From: a virus | DNA length: 35,893 bases | Reading direction: 5' to 3' (one strand) | Virus record (IMG/VR): IMGVR_UViG_3300044691_000170 | Coordinates: 1 to 35,893 of that record | Shown here: in pieces, positions 21,500-29,033 of the stretch | How the letters are laid out: the number at the start of each line of letters is the position of its first letter | Numbering within the stretch: position 1 is the first letter of the stretch | Translations under genes and position numbers: made by a program | The notes under the pieces: generated by a model | What the model saw: only the letters and a program-made list of their open reading frames with translations | Told to the model about the DNA's origin: nothing | Database searches by the model: none

Positions 21500-23704
21500 T
21501 TAATTGATATCCCGGCTTATCTCGGCATCGGCCTTTGCCACCGCGGCAGCATCGGAGGTGGCGGTTGCGGCCATGGAGGCGGTGACGATCTTCACCATCG
21601 CATCCAACTTGCCCATCATGAAATCGCGCTCGGTCTGCTGCTGATCGGTCATCTGCTGGCGCTGCGTGGCCATCTGTTCGGTGAACTGGGTCTTTTGAGC
21701 TTCGAGCGCGTTCTTGCTGTCGTGCATCTGCCGACGGCCTTCCTCATGCATCTGCGCGATCTGCGCCTTGCTCTCGGCATGCATCGCTGCGATCTTTTCA
21801 TCGCTCTGTGCGCTGATCTGCGCGACCTGCGCGGCCGCTTGAGCTTTGCCCGCATTGGGGTCCGGAGGCGGCTTCGGCGCCGTCATCTTGTCGAACGCAT
21901 CCTCGACCGCCATGCCCATGCGCGCGCGGCGCAGCACCGCCATCACGATCTCTTTGGCCGCATCGACCGGCAATGCGCCGTCTTGCACCAGCGGGGCTAA
22001 CCCGGTGAGGGTCTGCGAGATGGCCTGCAGCACTTGCGATAAGCCCGCCATGTCCGAGGACATCGTCCCGGCAATGGTCGAATCCGTCTCGACATCGATG
22101 CGAAATTGCTGGCGCTTCTCCGAGCGCATGATCCCGATCACATCCTCCCAAGTCGGCATTTGCAGGATGGCGGGATTCATCGGCGCAGGACCTGGCGCCC
22201 CTGGAGGAGCGCCGGGCGGCGTGCCGGGCGATTGCGGCGCCGGTTGTGCCATTGCCTGTTGCTGCTGCATTTGCACCTGCAGCACCTGTTTCTGTTCGGC
22301 GGTGGGGAAATTCAATTCCGTCATCCGCGCGAAGGTTTCGGGGGAGAACTTTTGCGACATCACCGCCGCGGCGATACGGAGCAAGTCCCGTGCATAGCGC
22401 TGCACCTCTTTTTGCATGCGCTGCAATCGCACCGAGCCGTAATTCGACTTCAAGTTCTGGGCGGTCGCCGTCTCATTGGGATCAGTCGCCCCGCGGATGA
22501 TGTCCGAGATCCCCAACAGCTCATCGATGATGGCCTTCTGGCGCTCCCGCGCGTCGTAGAGCGAGACGAGCAACGCCGCAGCCTTCTCCACCGGCATCCA
22601 ACTGATCGCCTTGTCTAAGCCGCCCTCGAGCCAGGCCTGTGCATTGGAGACCGGGGTGAGTTCGTTGTCATCCTTCGCGGTGAGGTCTTTGAGTTCCGTC
22701 AGCTTCGCGTCATACACGCCTCGCAGGCGCATCCCATTGACGATCTTGTCGATGCGCCCCGAAATCTTGTCGAGTTCATCCGCCTGCTGCTGGTAGAGCG
22801 TGAACATCGGGATCGGCAAGCGAGAGCCGGTATTCTCGATGATCTCCAACGGGCGGGGAATCGGGTAGAACCCCTCGATATCGAACGGCGGCTCACCGTC
22901 AGAATTATCTTTCGGAAAGAGCAGGACGTTTAATTCGTCCTGGATGAAAAACACCCGCTTGCCGTCTTTGTCCCAAATCTCCCAAAACTCCGCAATCTTC
23001 TGCGTCTCGCCGACCTTCTCACTCGATTTCGAGTCATCGGCTTGCGGGGCGGCGAACTTGATCGCCTTGATGTCATCCTCTTCGAACTTCTCGCACGCCT
23101 CGGCACGGGTGAGCTTATGGCGAAACCCCACCCAGGGAACCTCACCCCACACCCGGCCGTAGCCTTCCCGATAGTCGCGATAGTCGACATGCTCGGAGCA
23201 GACGTATTCGCCGTCCAATTGCTCCTCGGGCTCAGCAGGCTTTTTCGCTACAGCCTTGGGTCCGGGGGATTCCTCGTCATCCGCCTTGGGCGGTATCTGC
23301 GTGATCTTCGGCACATAGCGAATACGCGAGACCCCACGCCCCGGGAGGAGCCCATCGAGCACGTCGTTCTTGAGCGCATCATCAAACTCGTCCCCATCGA
23401 CGAATACCGCCAATGAGCGCTCCAACACTTGCGAGACTGCTTTGCCGCCGGGGTCCGCATCTCGAAAGCGCCGCCGTACATCAGGATTGGGTCGGCTGTT
23501 GTAAATGGCCGGCCGCAGGATCTCCGTATTGGACCAAAGCACATTGAATCGATTCTTCTTGCGCTCCTCGCCGCGGTAGCGCTTGACGATGCCGTCCGCT
23601 TCCTTCAGCCAGTCGGCCTCGCGTTTCTTCGCGAGCTGCAATTCTTTCTTCCACCGCCGCGCATCCGTCTCTTTCGCGGATGGGAGGGAAGATGCCGCAG
23701 CCAT
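21500..23704 (-). CDS. Portal protein, P22-like
   Basis: 734 residues; the start overlaps the SGNH stop by one base (TGATG). Residues 20-110 (RRWKKELQLAKKREADWLKE, then NRFNVLWSNTEILRPAIYNS, RRRFRDADPGGKAVSQVLER) are the usual podoviral portal wing. The centre holds ENTGSRLPIPMFTLYQQQAD and IIDELLGISDIIRGATDPNETATAQNLKSNYGSVRLQRMQKEVQRYA, the stem/crown helices found in the P22-type family. The long Gln/Ala/Met-rich C-terminal region (residues 600-700) is coiled coil, like the P22 barrel. Twelve copies should form the DNA entry pore that docks the terminase. Confidence 0.9.
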   Translation of the reverse strand: MAAASSLPSAKETDARRWKKELQLAKKREADWLKEADGIVKRYRGEERKKNRFNVLWSNTEILRPAIYNSRPNPDVRRRFRDADPGGKAVSQVLERSLAVFVDGDEFDDALKNDVLDGLLPGRGVSRIRYVPKITQIPPKADDEESPGPKAVAKKPAEPEEQLDGEYVCSEHVDYRDYREGYGRVWGEVPWVGFRHKLTRAEACEKFEEDDIKAIKFAAPQADDSKSSEKVGETQKIAEFWEIWDKDGKRVFFIQDELNVLLFPKDNSDGEPPFDIEGFYPIPRPLEIIENTGSRLPIPMFTLYQQQADELDKISGRIDKIVNGMRLRGVYDAKLTELKDLTAKDDNELTPVSNAQAWLEGGLDKAISWMPVEKAAALLVSLYDARERQKAIIDELLGISDIIRGATDPNETATAQNLKSNYGSVRLQRMQKEVQRYARDLLRIAAAVMSQKFSPETFARMTELNFPTAEQKQVLQVQMQQQQAMAQPAPQSPGTPPGAPPGAPGPAPMNPAILQMPTWEDVIGIMRSEKRQQFRIDVETDSTIAGTMSSDMAGLSQVLQAISQTLTGLAPLVQDGALPVDAAKEIVMAVLRRARMGMAVEDAFDKMTAPKPPPDPNAGKAQAAAQVAQISAQSDEKIAAMHAESKAQIAQMHEEGRRQMHDSKNALEAQKTQFTEQMATQRQQMTDQQQTERDFMMGKLDAMVKIVTASMAATATSDAAAVAKADAEISRDIN

Positions 23705-25434
23705 CAGCTATTCCACGAGTTCGCAATCATCCCCGCGATCATCACGCCCATGGCAATGTGCCCCGCGCTTGAGGGGTGAACGTCATCGGTAAAGACGAGA
23801 TTGTCCGCATTGCCAATCCCGGTGGGCGCGCCCTGAAAGCCCGCGCCGCGCAGGTAGCAGTTGCCGACCTGCGTCAATTGAGTGCCCGCCGGGTAGGAGC
23901 CGGGAATACGATCGACCGTGGTGGTAAAGCCTGAACGAGAGATCGCGAAAAGTCGTTTTCCATCCGGGAGCTGATAGGTGGTGCCGGGGACTGGAAAGTT
24001 GATGTTCGTGGTCAGGAACGTGGTGGCGCCGGCGCTCACCGCCGCGCTTAATTGCGTCGTATGCGGCAACAGCGGCGCGGGGCCCGTGGTCGGATCCATG
24101 TACCTGACTTGATTGCTGGCGAAGGATGCGACCGTTGCCCCGCAGGCGTTGCGCGTACCCATAAAGCCCGGGTCGCCGGGATGAGTGCCCGATCCTGAGT
24201 TCACATAGGGGCCGACGACGGTGATTCGGCAGAGCGGTAAATTGTTCTGCACGGTTGAGATCAAGAGCGTCAGCGCGGCCTGAATCTGGCCCGAGGGGAA
24301 ATTATTATCGTTGAAGAAGCCCTGAATGATCAGTTCATCGGGGGCAAACGGGATGACATCGGTCAATACCCGCTGCTGATAGGTGCAGTAGCTGCCGGGA
24401 TTGATGAGGCCCGTCCCCCCGATACCGGACTGCCAGACATCATCGATGCCCAAATACTCACCCACCACCGCGGGGAAGCCCAGAGCGGTCGATCCCGCAC
24501 CGGTGGCCGTGGTGAAGGAATCGCCCATGATCATCATGCGCAAGCCCCCACGGATCGGGGCCGGATAGAGCGTATCGGTGGCTCCAACCCAGAAGCCGCC
24601 GAACTTAAACGCACTCAACACGTTGTCGCCGATGAAATCGATGCGCCGCAGCTGGGCGGTGGGGAAGGTCAGGCTGTAGAAGTTGAGCGAGGCGTTGGTC
24701 GGGACCACGGTCGGGGTGAGGGAGACGTACTGGTCATTCACCTTGGCGGTGATATTGGTCGATAAGCCCTTGACCACCATCACGATCGTCAAGCCCGAAT
24801 GCATCACGCCGATTTGGATCGAATTGCCGCCGAGGTAGCTTCCACCCCCCGCAATCGCACTCACGGTCTCGAACTTGACCAAATTGAAATCGGGGCTGGC
24901 GGTACCAGCAATCACCGGATTGCCGCCGCGCATGACCGAACAGAACGAGAGGTCAATCGAGCCAGGCCCGAGCGCGCCCATGAAGGGCGGCTGAGAATTC
25001 AAGAAGGGCGAGAACTGAAGGCCGGCCGCGAGGGGATTCGTGGTCGAGATCGCAACCGTGGGGCCACCCGGGCCAATGGCGGTAATCAGCGCCGAGGTAA
25101 AGCCAGTCGTATTGCTGACCGTGTAATTGCCAATGCCACCGCCGGCGGGGATGGCAGTCACCGTGGTTCCCGCCGCCACGCCGGGGCCGTTGATGACACT
25201 GCCCACGACCAATTGACCTTGCGTGATGGCGGTCACAGCCAGCGTGGCACTGGCCGCCGTTTGATTGGCCGTGCCGACGAAGAGCGCCGGCGGAATGGGA
25301 TTTTGAATCGCGCCCACACCCGGGGCGATGAAGGGGCGCTTGAGGATGGCGTTGCTGGGCGCAACTTTGCCGCCGGCCACGATCCCTCCTCCGATCACAC
25401 TCGAACTGACGAAATTCGACTGCGGGACGGTCAC
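23704..25434 (-). CDS. SGNH/GDSL-type esterase, virion-associated
   Basis: 576 residues from GTG 25434 (GTGA overlap). Residues 295-576 form an SGNH hydrolase: block I MIMGDSFT with nucleophile S306, a Gly near 337-340 (QSGIGGTG), block III GFFNDNN with N375, and block V DDVHPSSAGH with D550 and H553. About 65 residues (460-525, Thr/Gly-rich beta) are inserted between blocks III and V. The N-terminal 290 residues are beta-rich with Gly-turn modules and may bind the virion or sugar. SGNH enzymes on phage particles often remove O-acetyl groups from capsule or O-antigen. Its place between portal and terminase is unusual for a tail enzyme. Confidence 0.85.
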   Translation of the reverse strand: MTVPQSNFVSSSVIGGGIVAGGKVAPSNAILKRPFIAPGVGAIQNPIPPALFVGTANQTAASATLAVTAITQGQLVVGSVINGPGVAAGTTVTAIPAGGGIGNYTVSNTTGFTSALITAIGPGGPTVAISTTNPLAAGLQFSPFLNSQPPFMGALGPGSIDLSFCSVMRGGNPVIAGTASPDFNLVKFETVSAIAGGGSYLGGNSIQIGVMHSGLTIVMVVKGLSTNITAKVNDQYVSLTPTVVPTNASLNFYSLTFPTAQLRRIDFIGDNVLSAFKFGGFWVGATDTLYPAPIRGGLRMMIMGDSFTTATGAGSTALGFPAVVGEYLGIDDVWQSGIGGTGLINPGSYCTYQQRVLTDVIPFAPDELIIQGFFNDNNFPSGQIQAALTLLISTVQNNLPLCRITVVGPYVNSGSGTHPGDPGFMGTRNACGATVASFASNQVRYMDPTTGPAPLLPHTTQLSAAVSAGATTFLTTNINFPVPGTTYQLPDGKRLFAISRSGFTTTVDRIPGSYPAGTQLTQVGNCYLRGAGFQGAPTGIGNADNLVFTDDVHPSSAGHIAMGVMIAGMIANSWNS

Positions 25435-25670
25435 GCGAGGGCTACCAACAGCGTCGCCGTGGTGAGCGTCGAATTGATCAAGCCCTGATCGAGCGCGATC
25501 GGGATCACGCTACCCACGGGCGGAGCGGTGAAAGTGACCGCAACCCCACCTTTCGGCGTGACCGTCACATTCCCCGCCCCGCCAACATAGATCGCACGGC
25601 AGGTCACAAGCGTCGTGTCCGATGGCACAACCGCGAATGCGCTCGAAAATTGGTTCAACGTACCTTGCAT
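25431..25670 (-). CDS. Spike-base-like small virion protein, 79 aa
   Basis: The sequence AFAVVPSDTTLVTCRAIYVGGAGNVTVTPKGG followed by VAVTFTAPPVGSVIPIALDQGLINSTLTTATLLVAL matches a small beta-rich phage/GTA family annotated as spike base protein (RCAP_rcc01079-like): PSD....RAIYVG.AG...V...GG..VTF...P.G...P. It is translationally coupled to the SGNH gene and follows the large terminase by one base. It may connect the SGNH enzyme to the virion; that is inference. Confidence 0.7.
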   Translation of the reverse strand: MQGTLNQFSSAFAVVPSDTTLVTCRAIYVGGAGNVTVTPKGGVAVTFTAPPVGSVIPIALDQGLINSTLTTATLLVALA

Positions 25671-25671
25671 A

Positions 25672-27144
25672 TCAACTCTCCGCCAACCGTTTACTGGTGG
25701 CTCGTTTGATCAATTCATTGACCGTCAATTGCGTGTCGAAGCGCGGGGCTGGGGTGTTCGGCGCATCCCTGACCATCGGCCGGGACATGCAGACATATCT
25801 GCAGGTATCCACCGCGTGATCCTCGCTCTCGGTTTGGATGTCTTCGGGCCGGTGCGTGTCGTGCTGCATGGCCGGCAGCGTTCGAATGATGTGGGCGCAG
25901 GTCGAGAAGAAATACATCATCGGGCGCCCTTCGCTGCCCTTGAGCCGTTCTCGCACTTGATCCCAACCGCCCATCGCGCCCTGCCTGGCCACGCGTGCGT
26001 TGTCCGCATGCCGCCAGTTCAAGTTCATGCGCTCAGCAATACTCGGGCCACCGTCGCGCGTGAAGGCGGATGGATCTAGCACCTCATCCGCCATCTTCTC
26101 GGTCTCGCGCTCCCGGACTCCGTTGCCGACCTCTTCGGCCGTCAGCTTGCAACCCGTATTCGGTTCACCGTTCCAGCCGTACCATTCGCGGTAGAACACC
26201 AGCGCGCCGCGCGGGATGCCGTCGACGATCCCGTCACTCACCGCGGCCCAATGCACGCAGAACGGCTTCGCCGATCCCCAATCCATGCCCCGTATGCGCG
26301 CCCAGTGTTCGGGAATCTCGAAGGGCGCAATGACGTGCACATCGAGACGGAATTCAGGAAAGTACGCGCCGGCGATGACCGACCAATCACCGTCTTTGAT
26401 CGCGCGCACGAAGTTGGCGTTGCCCGCCCCCTCCAAGCGCATCTCATACCCCGGATCGTTTGCAATGCCGATCTTGTTGTCTTTGAGCCGCGCCTTGACG
26501 AACAACCGGCGCATCTGTGAGCCGTCCTCGGCCCAGAACGTATGATCGCCGAAGGGGTATTCCTCGATCTTCCAATAGGCGCGCACCCAGTGATGACCGG
26601 GGCCACCGGGGTTCGCCGATGCTCTAATCCGCTTATTCGGTATCGCCGCCGCAGCGCCTCTCAGACGGGCTTTCATTCGCACGTAGGGAACTGACGACCC
26701 CCACAGCGCGAGTTCGTCCCAGCCGATCCACGTATAGGCGTGGCCCCAATATTCCATCCAGTCGTCGTCTGATTCCATGAAGCGCAGCTTCAGGGTGGCC
26801 CCGTTCGGCCAGGTCCACGTCTTGGTCTGATTGCTCCAATGACAGCCCGGGAACCAGGGTGGATAGATTTCCTTCGACCGGCTGATCAAATCCTCAAGCT
26901 GCGGATAGGTCTTGCGAAACAGGATCCCATGCCAGTGCTTGCCATAGGGCCGCGGTACGTCTTGAGCAAAGTCACCGAGCAAGAAATCCGATTTGCCGCC
27001 GAATACCGCCCCACCGTAGAGCAGTTCGTCGACATCGTCGTGCCTAATGGCGGTTAACTGTGGTCCCGGCTGTGCTCTCCAAGGAATCAGTGTTGCGCTG
27101 TTCGACGGGGATCGGCTGCGCTTCGTATTGCCCGATGACGCCAT
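25672..27144 (-). CDS. terL: Terminase large subunit (TerL)
   Basis: 490 residues. The ATPase domain has PWRAQPGPQ at 21-29, a variant Walker A GGAVFGGKS at 44-52, an arginine-rich FRKTYPQLEDLISR segment at 76-89, and Walker B YTWIGWDELALW with D143/E144. The nuclease domain shows RIRGMDWGSAKPF (first Asp), EVLDPSAF (second Asp) and SEDHAVDTCRY (last Asp), the three acidic residues of the RNase H-like fold. It should cut concatemers and drive DNA into the head. The start ATG at 27144 has GAAGG upstream and lies 100 bases inside the small-subunit gene; the conserved PWR..PGPQ block requires a start this far upstream. Confidence 0.95.
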   Translation of the reverse strand: MASSGNTKRSRSPSNSATLIPWRAQPGPQLTAIRHDDVDELLYGGAVFGGKSDFLLGDFAQDVPRPYGKHWHGILFRKTYPQLEDLISRSKEIYPPWFPGCHWSNQTKTWTWPNGATLKLRFMESDDDWMEYWGHAYTWIGWDELALWGSSVPYVRMKARLRGAAAAIPNKRIRASANPGGPGHHWVRAYWKIEEYPFGDHTFWAEDGSQMRRLFVKARLKDNKIGIANDPGYEMRLEGAGNANFVRAIKDGDWSVIAGAYFPEFRLDVHVIAPFEIPEHWARIRGMDWGSAKPFCVHWAAVSDGIVDGIPRGALVFYREWYGWNGEPNTGCKLTAEEVGNGVRERETEKMADEVLDPSAFTRDGGPSIAERMNLNWRHADNARVARQGAMGGWDQVRERLKGSEGRPMMYFFSTCAHIIRTLPAMQHDTHRPEDIQTESEDHAVDTCRYVCMSRPMVRDAPNTPAPRFDTQLTVNELIKRATSKRLAES

Positions 27145-27382
27145 CTACCTTCGCCTCGATATTGGCAAGTTTGGGATGGACATAGGGGGCGCATTCTTTG
27201 GCGTAAGGCATAGCCGCTACAGGGCCGCCTTGGTCGTAGGCTAAACGCATGGCCTCGAGCATGACCTCGAGCGGCGTCGTGCCGTCAGCCAACGCCTTGA
27301 GGGCAATATCCTTGCGAAGTTTGACGTCGGGCGTCGTGCCCTTCTTGCGTCCCGATCCAGGCCTATAGCCACCGCGTGCCAT
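27044..27382 (-). CDS. terS: Putative terminase small subunit
   Basis: 112 residues. The N-terminus GGYRPGSGRKKGTTPDVKL is a basic DNA-binding-like element common in phage small terminases, followed by helices ALKALADGTTPLEVMLEAMRLAYDQGGPVAAMPYAKECAPYVHPKLANIEAKV. The form '...A...APYvHPKLa.ie' is often seen in these proteins. Position directly before TerL supports the role: recognition of the packaging site and assembly of the motor. The ATG at 27382 has no evident Shine-Dalgarno; a hairpin-forming inverted repeat lies just upstream. Confidence 0.8.
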   Translation of the reverse strand: MARGGYRPGSGRKKGTTPDVKLRKDIALKALADGTTPLEVMLEAMRLAYDQGGPVAAMPYAKECAPYVHPKLANIEAKVDGVIGQYEAQPIPVEQRNTDSLESTAGTTVNRH

Positions 27383-27383
27383 G

Positions 27384-27406
27384 TTGATTCGTTTTCAAAG
27401 AATCAA
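27384..27406. repeat. Inverted repeat directly upstream of terS
   Basis: TTGATTC (27384-27390) and GAATCAA (27400-27406) form a perfect 7-bp inverted repeat with a 9-base spacer. It includes the stop codon of the upstream gene and ends one base before the terS ATG. It could be a translational control hairpin or part of the packaging (pac) site bound by TerS. Confidence 0.5.
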
Positions 27407-27600
27407 TTCTCAATCACAAGGCGCGGCTGTTCGAGCAATTTCTTATGAGCCGCAGCCATAGCTGCCTCAACATTCAGAAACTGGCCGATCTCGCGGCCTA
27501 TCCCATCGCCAGAGCCCCATTCGATCAGCAGGTAATCCATCTGCTTAGCATCAAGGGTCAGTGCGGTCTGGATCGAATAGCGAGGCGGTATCTTGTGCAT
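27403..27600 (-). CDS. Small hypothetical protein, first late gene, 65 aa
   Basis: The ATG at 27600 follows AGGAAAA; the longer frame to 27639 runs into the terminator and is not used. The sequence has RYSIQTALTLDAKQMDYLLIEWGSGDGIGREIGQFLNVEAAMAAAHKKLLE, an alpha/beta-like small fold. It is the first gene past the terminator that separates early from late genes. I do not recognise its family. Confidence 0.7.
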   Translation of the reverse strand: MHKIPPRYSIQTALTLDAKQMDYLLIEWGSGDGIGREIGQFLNVEAAMAAAHKKLLEQPRLVIEN

Positions 27601-27625
27601 CAGGGTTTTCCTGGGGTGTAGAAAC

Positions 27626-27651
27626 GCAAAAACCCGCAACTAGGGCGGGTT
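27626..27651 (-). terminator. Intrinsic terminator between Q-like gene and late operon
   Basis: On the minus strand AACCCGC (27651-27645) pairs with GCGGGTT (27637-27631) over a 7-base loop, followed by a run of five T (27632-27628) and GCGTTTC. It lies 15 bases after the Q-like stop and before the first late gene. This is where lambda carries tR', the terminator that Q overrides. Confidence 0.75.
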
Positions 27652-27665
27652 CGGGGAAGGGAACT

Positions 27666-28106
27666 TCAAGAATATTCGCTATTTACAGTTTTCTGGCGCC
27701 ACTTGTCAATGACATCCGCCAAAGATGTGAACAATGACCACTGTGCCGCGTGGAGTCGTTGGCGATACGCGAGGCGATTCAAGCCGCTCCGCCCCCACTT
27801 ATCCGACTGTGTGCCGCTCATCACATATTCCAGGAACACGATGACTTTGAGGCGCTTGGGCAAATGCGCGATACCGCGATCAACCAAGGTGAATTGATCA
27901 TCCGTGATGGTCAAATCCCAGCACCGGCCATTACTGGAGTTGATGCCGAGCACCTGGCCGGCGGCGGTCGCTGAGAGACGCACGCCATTATTGCGCTGCC
28001 ATTTACCCCAATCCTCCAGCAATCGGTCGATGTACTGGGTTTCTGTGGCGCTTTCCGTATCCGTGGGCTCCAGCCAGTCATGTGCGATCACCGCAGCACC
28101 ATCCAT
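27666..28106 (-). CDS. Antitermination protein Q-like
   Basis: 146 residues from ATG 28106, with a G-rich site before it; a GTG at 28091, giving a GTGA overlap, is also possible. Residues about 25-40 read YIDRLLEDWGKWQRNNGVRL, the typical opening of phage Q antiterminators (W-G-x-W). Then CWDLTITDDQFTLVDRGIAHLPKRLKVIVFLEYV (DD...VD..I..L...L...Y) and a C-terminal HTH-like region GLNRLAYRQRLHAAQWSLFTSL. It is the last early gene, with a promoter-like element and a terminator following, exactly the lambda Q-PR'-tR' order. It should modify RNA polymerase at the late promoter so that virion and lysis genes are expressed. Confidence 0.75.
   Translation of the reverse strand: MDGAAVIAHDWLEPTDTESATETQYIDRLLEDWGKWQRNNGVRLSATAAGQVLGINSSNGRCWDLTITDDQFTLVDRGIAHLPKRLKVIVFLEYVMSGTQSDKWGRSGLNRLAYRQRLHAAQWSLFTSLADVIDKWRQKTVNSEYS
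27680..27709 (-). promoter_or_regulatory. Candidate late promoter (PR'-like)
   Basis: On the minus strand a perfect TTGACA (27709-27704) is followed after 17 or 18 bases by GTAAAT or TAAATA. Transcription would begin near 27673 and meet the terminator after about 25-45 bases. It is inside the end of the Q-like gene. The -10 match is weak (three of six). Confidence 0.45.
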
Positions 28107-28459
28107 ACCACCCCGCACGCTGCGGCACATCCCACAAGCAGCCACCCAATGTGGCGCCAATGGTAGTTCGGGCGGTCCAAGCCTAAGCGCGGCATGCGCG
28201 GTGGGTCGACGTAGATTTTCAGCTTGTCCATGGTGTTCTCCCTTCCCTTTGAATCCGCGGGCTTACAGAAATTTGGATCGAACATGCCGCGATAGATCAG
28301 CATCGACATTTCGAAGTTGTATTGCGTCCAAAACGCTTGGAGCTTGGCGGTGATCTCGTCGGACATCGCCTTGGAGCGGGCAATGCGTGCATACGATTCC
28401 TGAATCTCAAGCTGGCACTTTTCGATGTAGGCCTGGCGTTCCTCGAAGGTGTCCATCAT
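28088..28459 (-). CDS. Small helical protein with C-terminal TM, 123 aa
   Basis: Start ATG at 28459, overlapping the nuclease stop (ATGA; a second ATG follows at once). Residues 3-50 are coiled coil (TFEERQAYIEKCQLEIQESY), and residues 105-121 (IGWLLVGCAAACGVVWMV) form a membrane anchor. An internal in-frame ATG at 28231 has a very strong GGGAGAAC site and would make a 47-residue membrane protein starting MDKLKIYVDPPRMPRLG. The family is unknown. Confidence 0.65.
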   Translation of the reverse strand: MMDTFEERQAYIEKCQLEIQESYARIARSKAMSDEITAKLQAFWTQYNFEMSMLIYRGMFDPNFCKPADSKGRENTMDKLKIYVDPPRMPRLGLDRPNYHWRHIGWLLVGCAAACGVVWMVLR

Positions 28460-28860
28460 CCTAAATACTCGTTGATCGCGTCTTTGGCCTCCTCCCAGCC
28501 CTTCGCAATGACCGCGGCGTAACCCATCGCTTGCACCAGCGATTGAAACTCGGTCTGCTCAGTGCTCGTCACGCTCAACGACCGCCGCTTAAGCTCCAGG
28601 AACAGCCCGTGATACCCACCCCTCGCGATGGTCAGGAGGTAGTCGCTCGCGCCGCTCTTGAAGCCGCAGCGCTTCATCCGCGCCATGGTGATGGCCCGTT
28701 GCTTGGGGTCGTGGCCGAGATAGGCGCCATTGGGGATCATGATCAGCAAGTCGGACAAGCGCCGATCTTCGTAGCGCACCACGCGCGCCCATTGGATGAG
28801 ACATTGAGCTTCACTGTCTTCGCTCGGGATCAGGTGCTTGAGTTTGAAGGGCTGCGTCAT
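28456..28860 (-). CDS. VRR-NUC domain nuclease
   Basis: 134 residues from ATG 28860 (ATGA overlap). The C-terminal 100 residues fit the VRR-NUC fold of the PD-(D/E)XK group: LIMIPNGAYLG, GFKSGASDYLLTIARGGYHGLFLELKRR with D, E and K of the active site, then TEQTEFQSLVQAMGYAAVIAKGWEEA. Free-standing VRR-NUC proteins in phages are thought to act as structure-specific nucleases, for example on Holliday junctions. The place between replication genes and Q matches the nin region, where lambdoid phages keep such nucleases (rap, rusA). Confidence 0.9.
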   Translation of the reverse strand: MTQPFKLKHLIPSEDSEAQCLIQWARVVRYEDRRLSDLLIMIPNGAYLGHDPKQRAITMARMKRCGFKSGASDYLLTIARGGYHGLFLELKRRSLSVTSTEQTEFQSLVQAMGYAAVIAKGWEEAKDAINEYLG

Positions 28861-29033
28861 GACTTCGCCTGGTGCTCTTTGCAAAATTTCTTGGCCGCCG
28901 GGAGCGTCGGTATCTCCCGGGCCAGCACTTCGTATTTGCCGCCCAACTGTATCCATGCCTCCCATCCCCGAATACTCCCGATGACCTGATAGGGCGCCGA
29001 AAGAAAGCAGTGGCCGCGCTGGGTCCAAATCAT
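28857..29033 (-). CDS. Small hypothetical protein, 58 aa
   Basis: Coupled on both sides by ATGA overlaps. It begins MIWTQRGHCFLSAPYQVIGS, then RGWEAWIQLGGKYEVLAREI, and ends with a basic helix (AAKKFCKEHQAKS). The pattern of an aromatic beta half and a Lys-rich helix is frequent among nin-region proteins of temperate phages that add a small sheet. No function can be read from it. Confidence 0.75.
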   Translation of the reverse strand: MIWTQRGHCFLSAPYQVIGSIRGWEAWIQLGGKYEVLAREIPTLPAAKKFCKEHQAKS

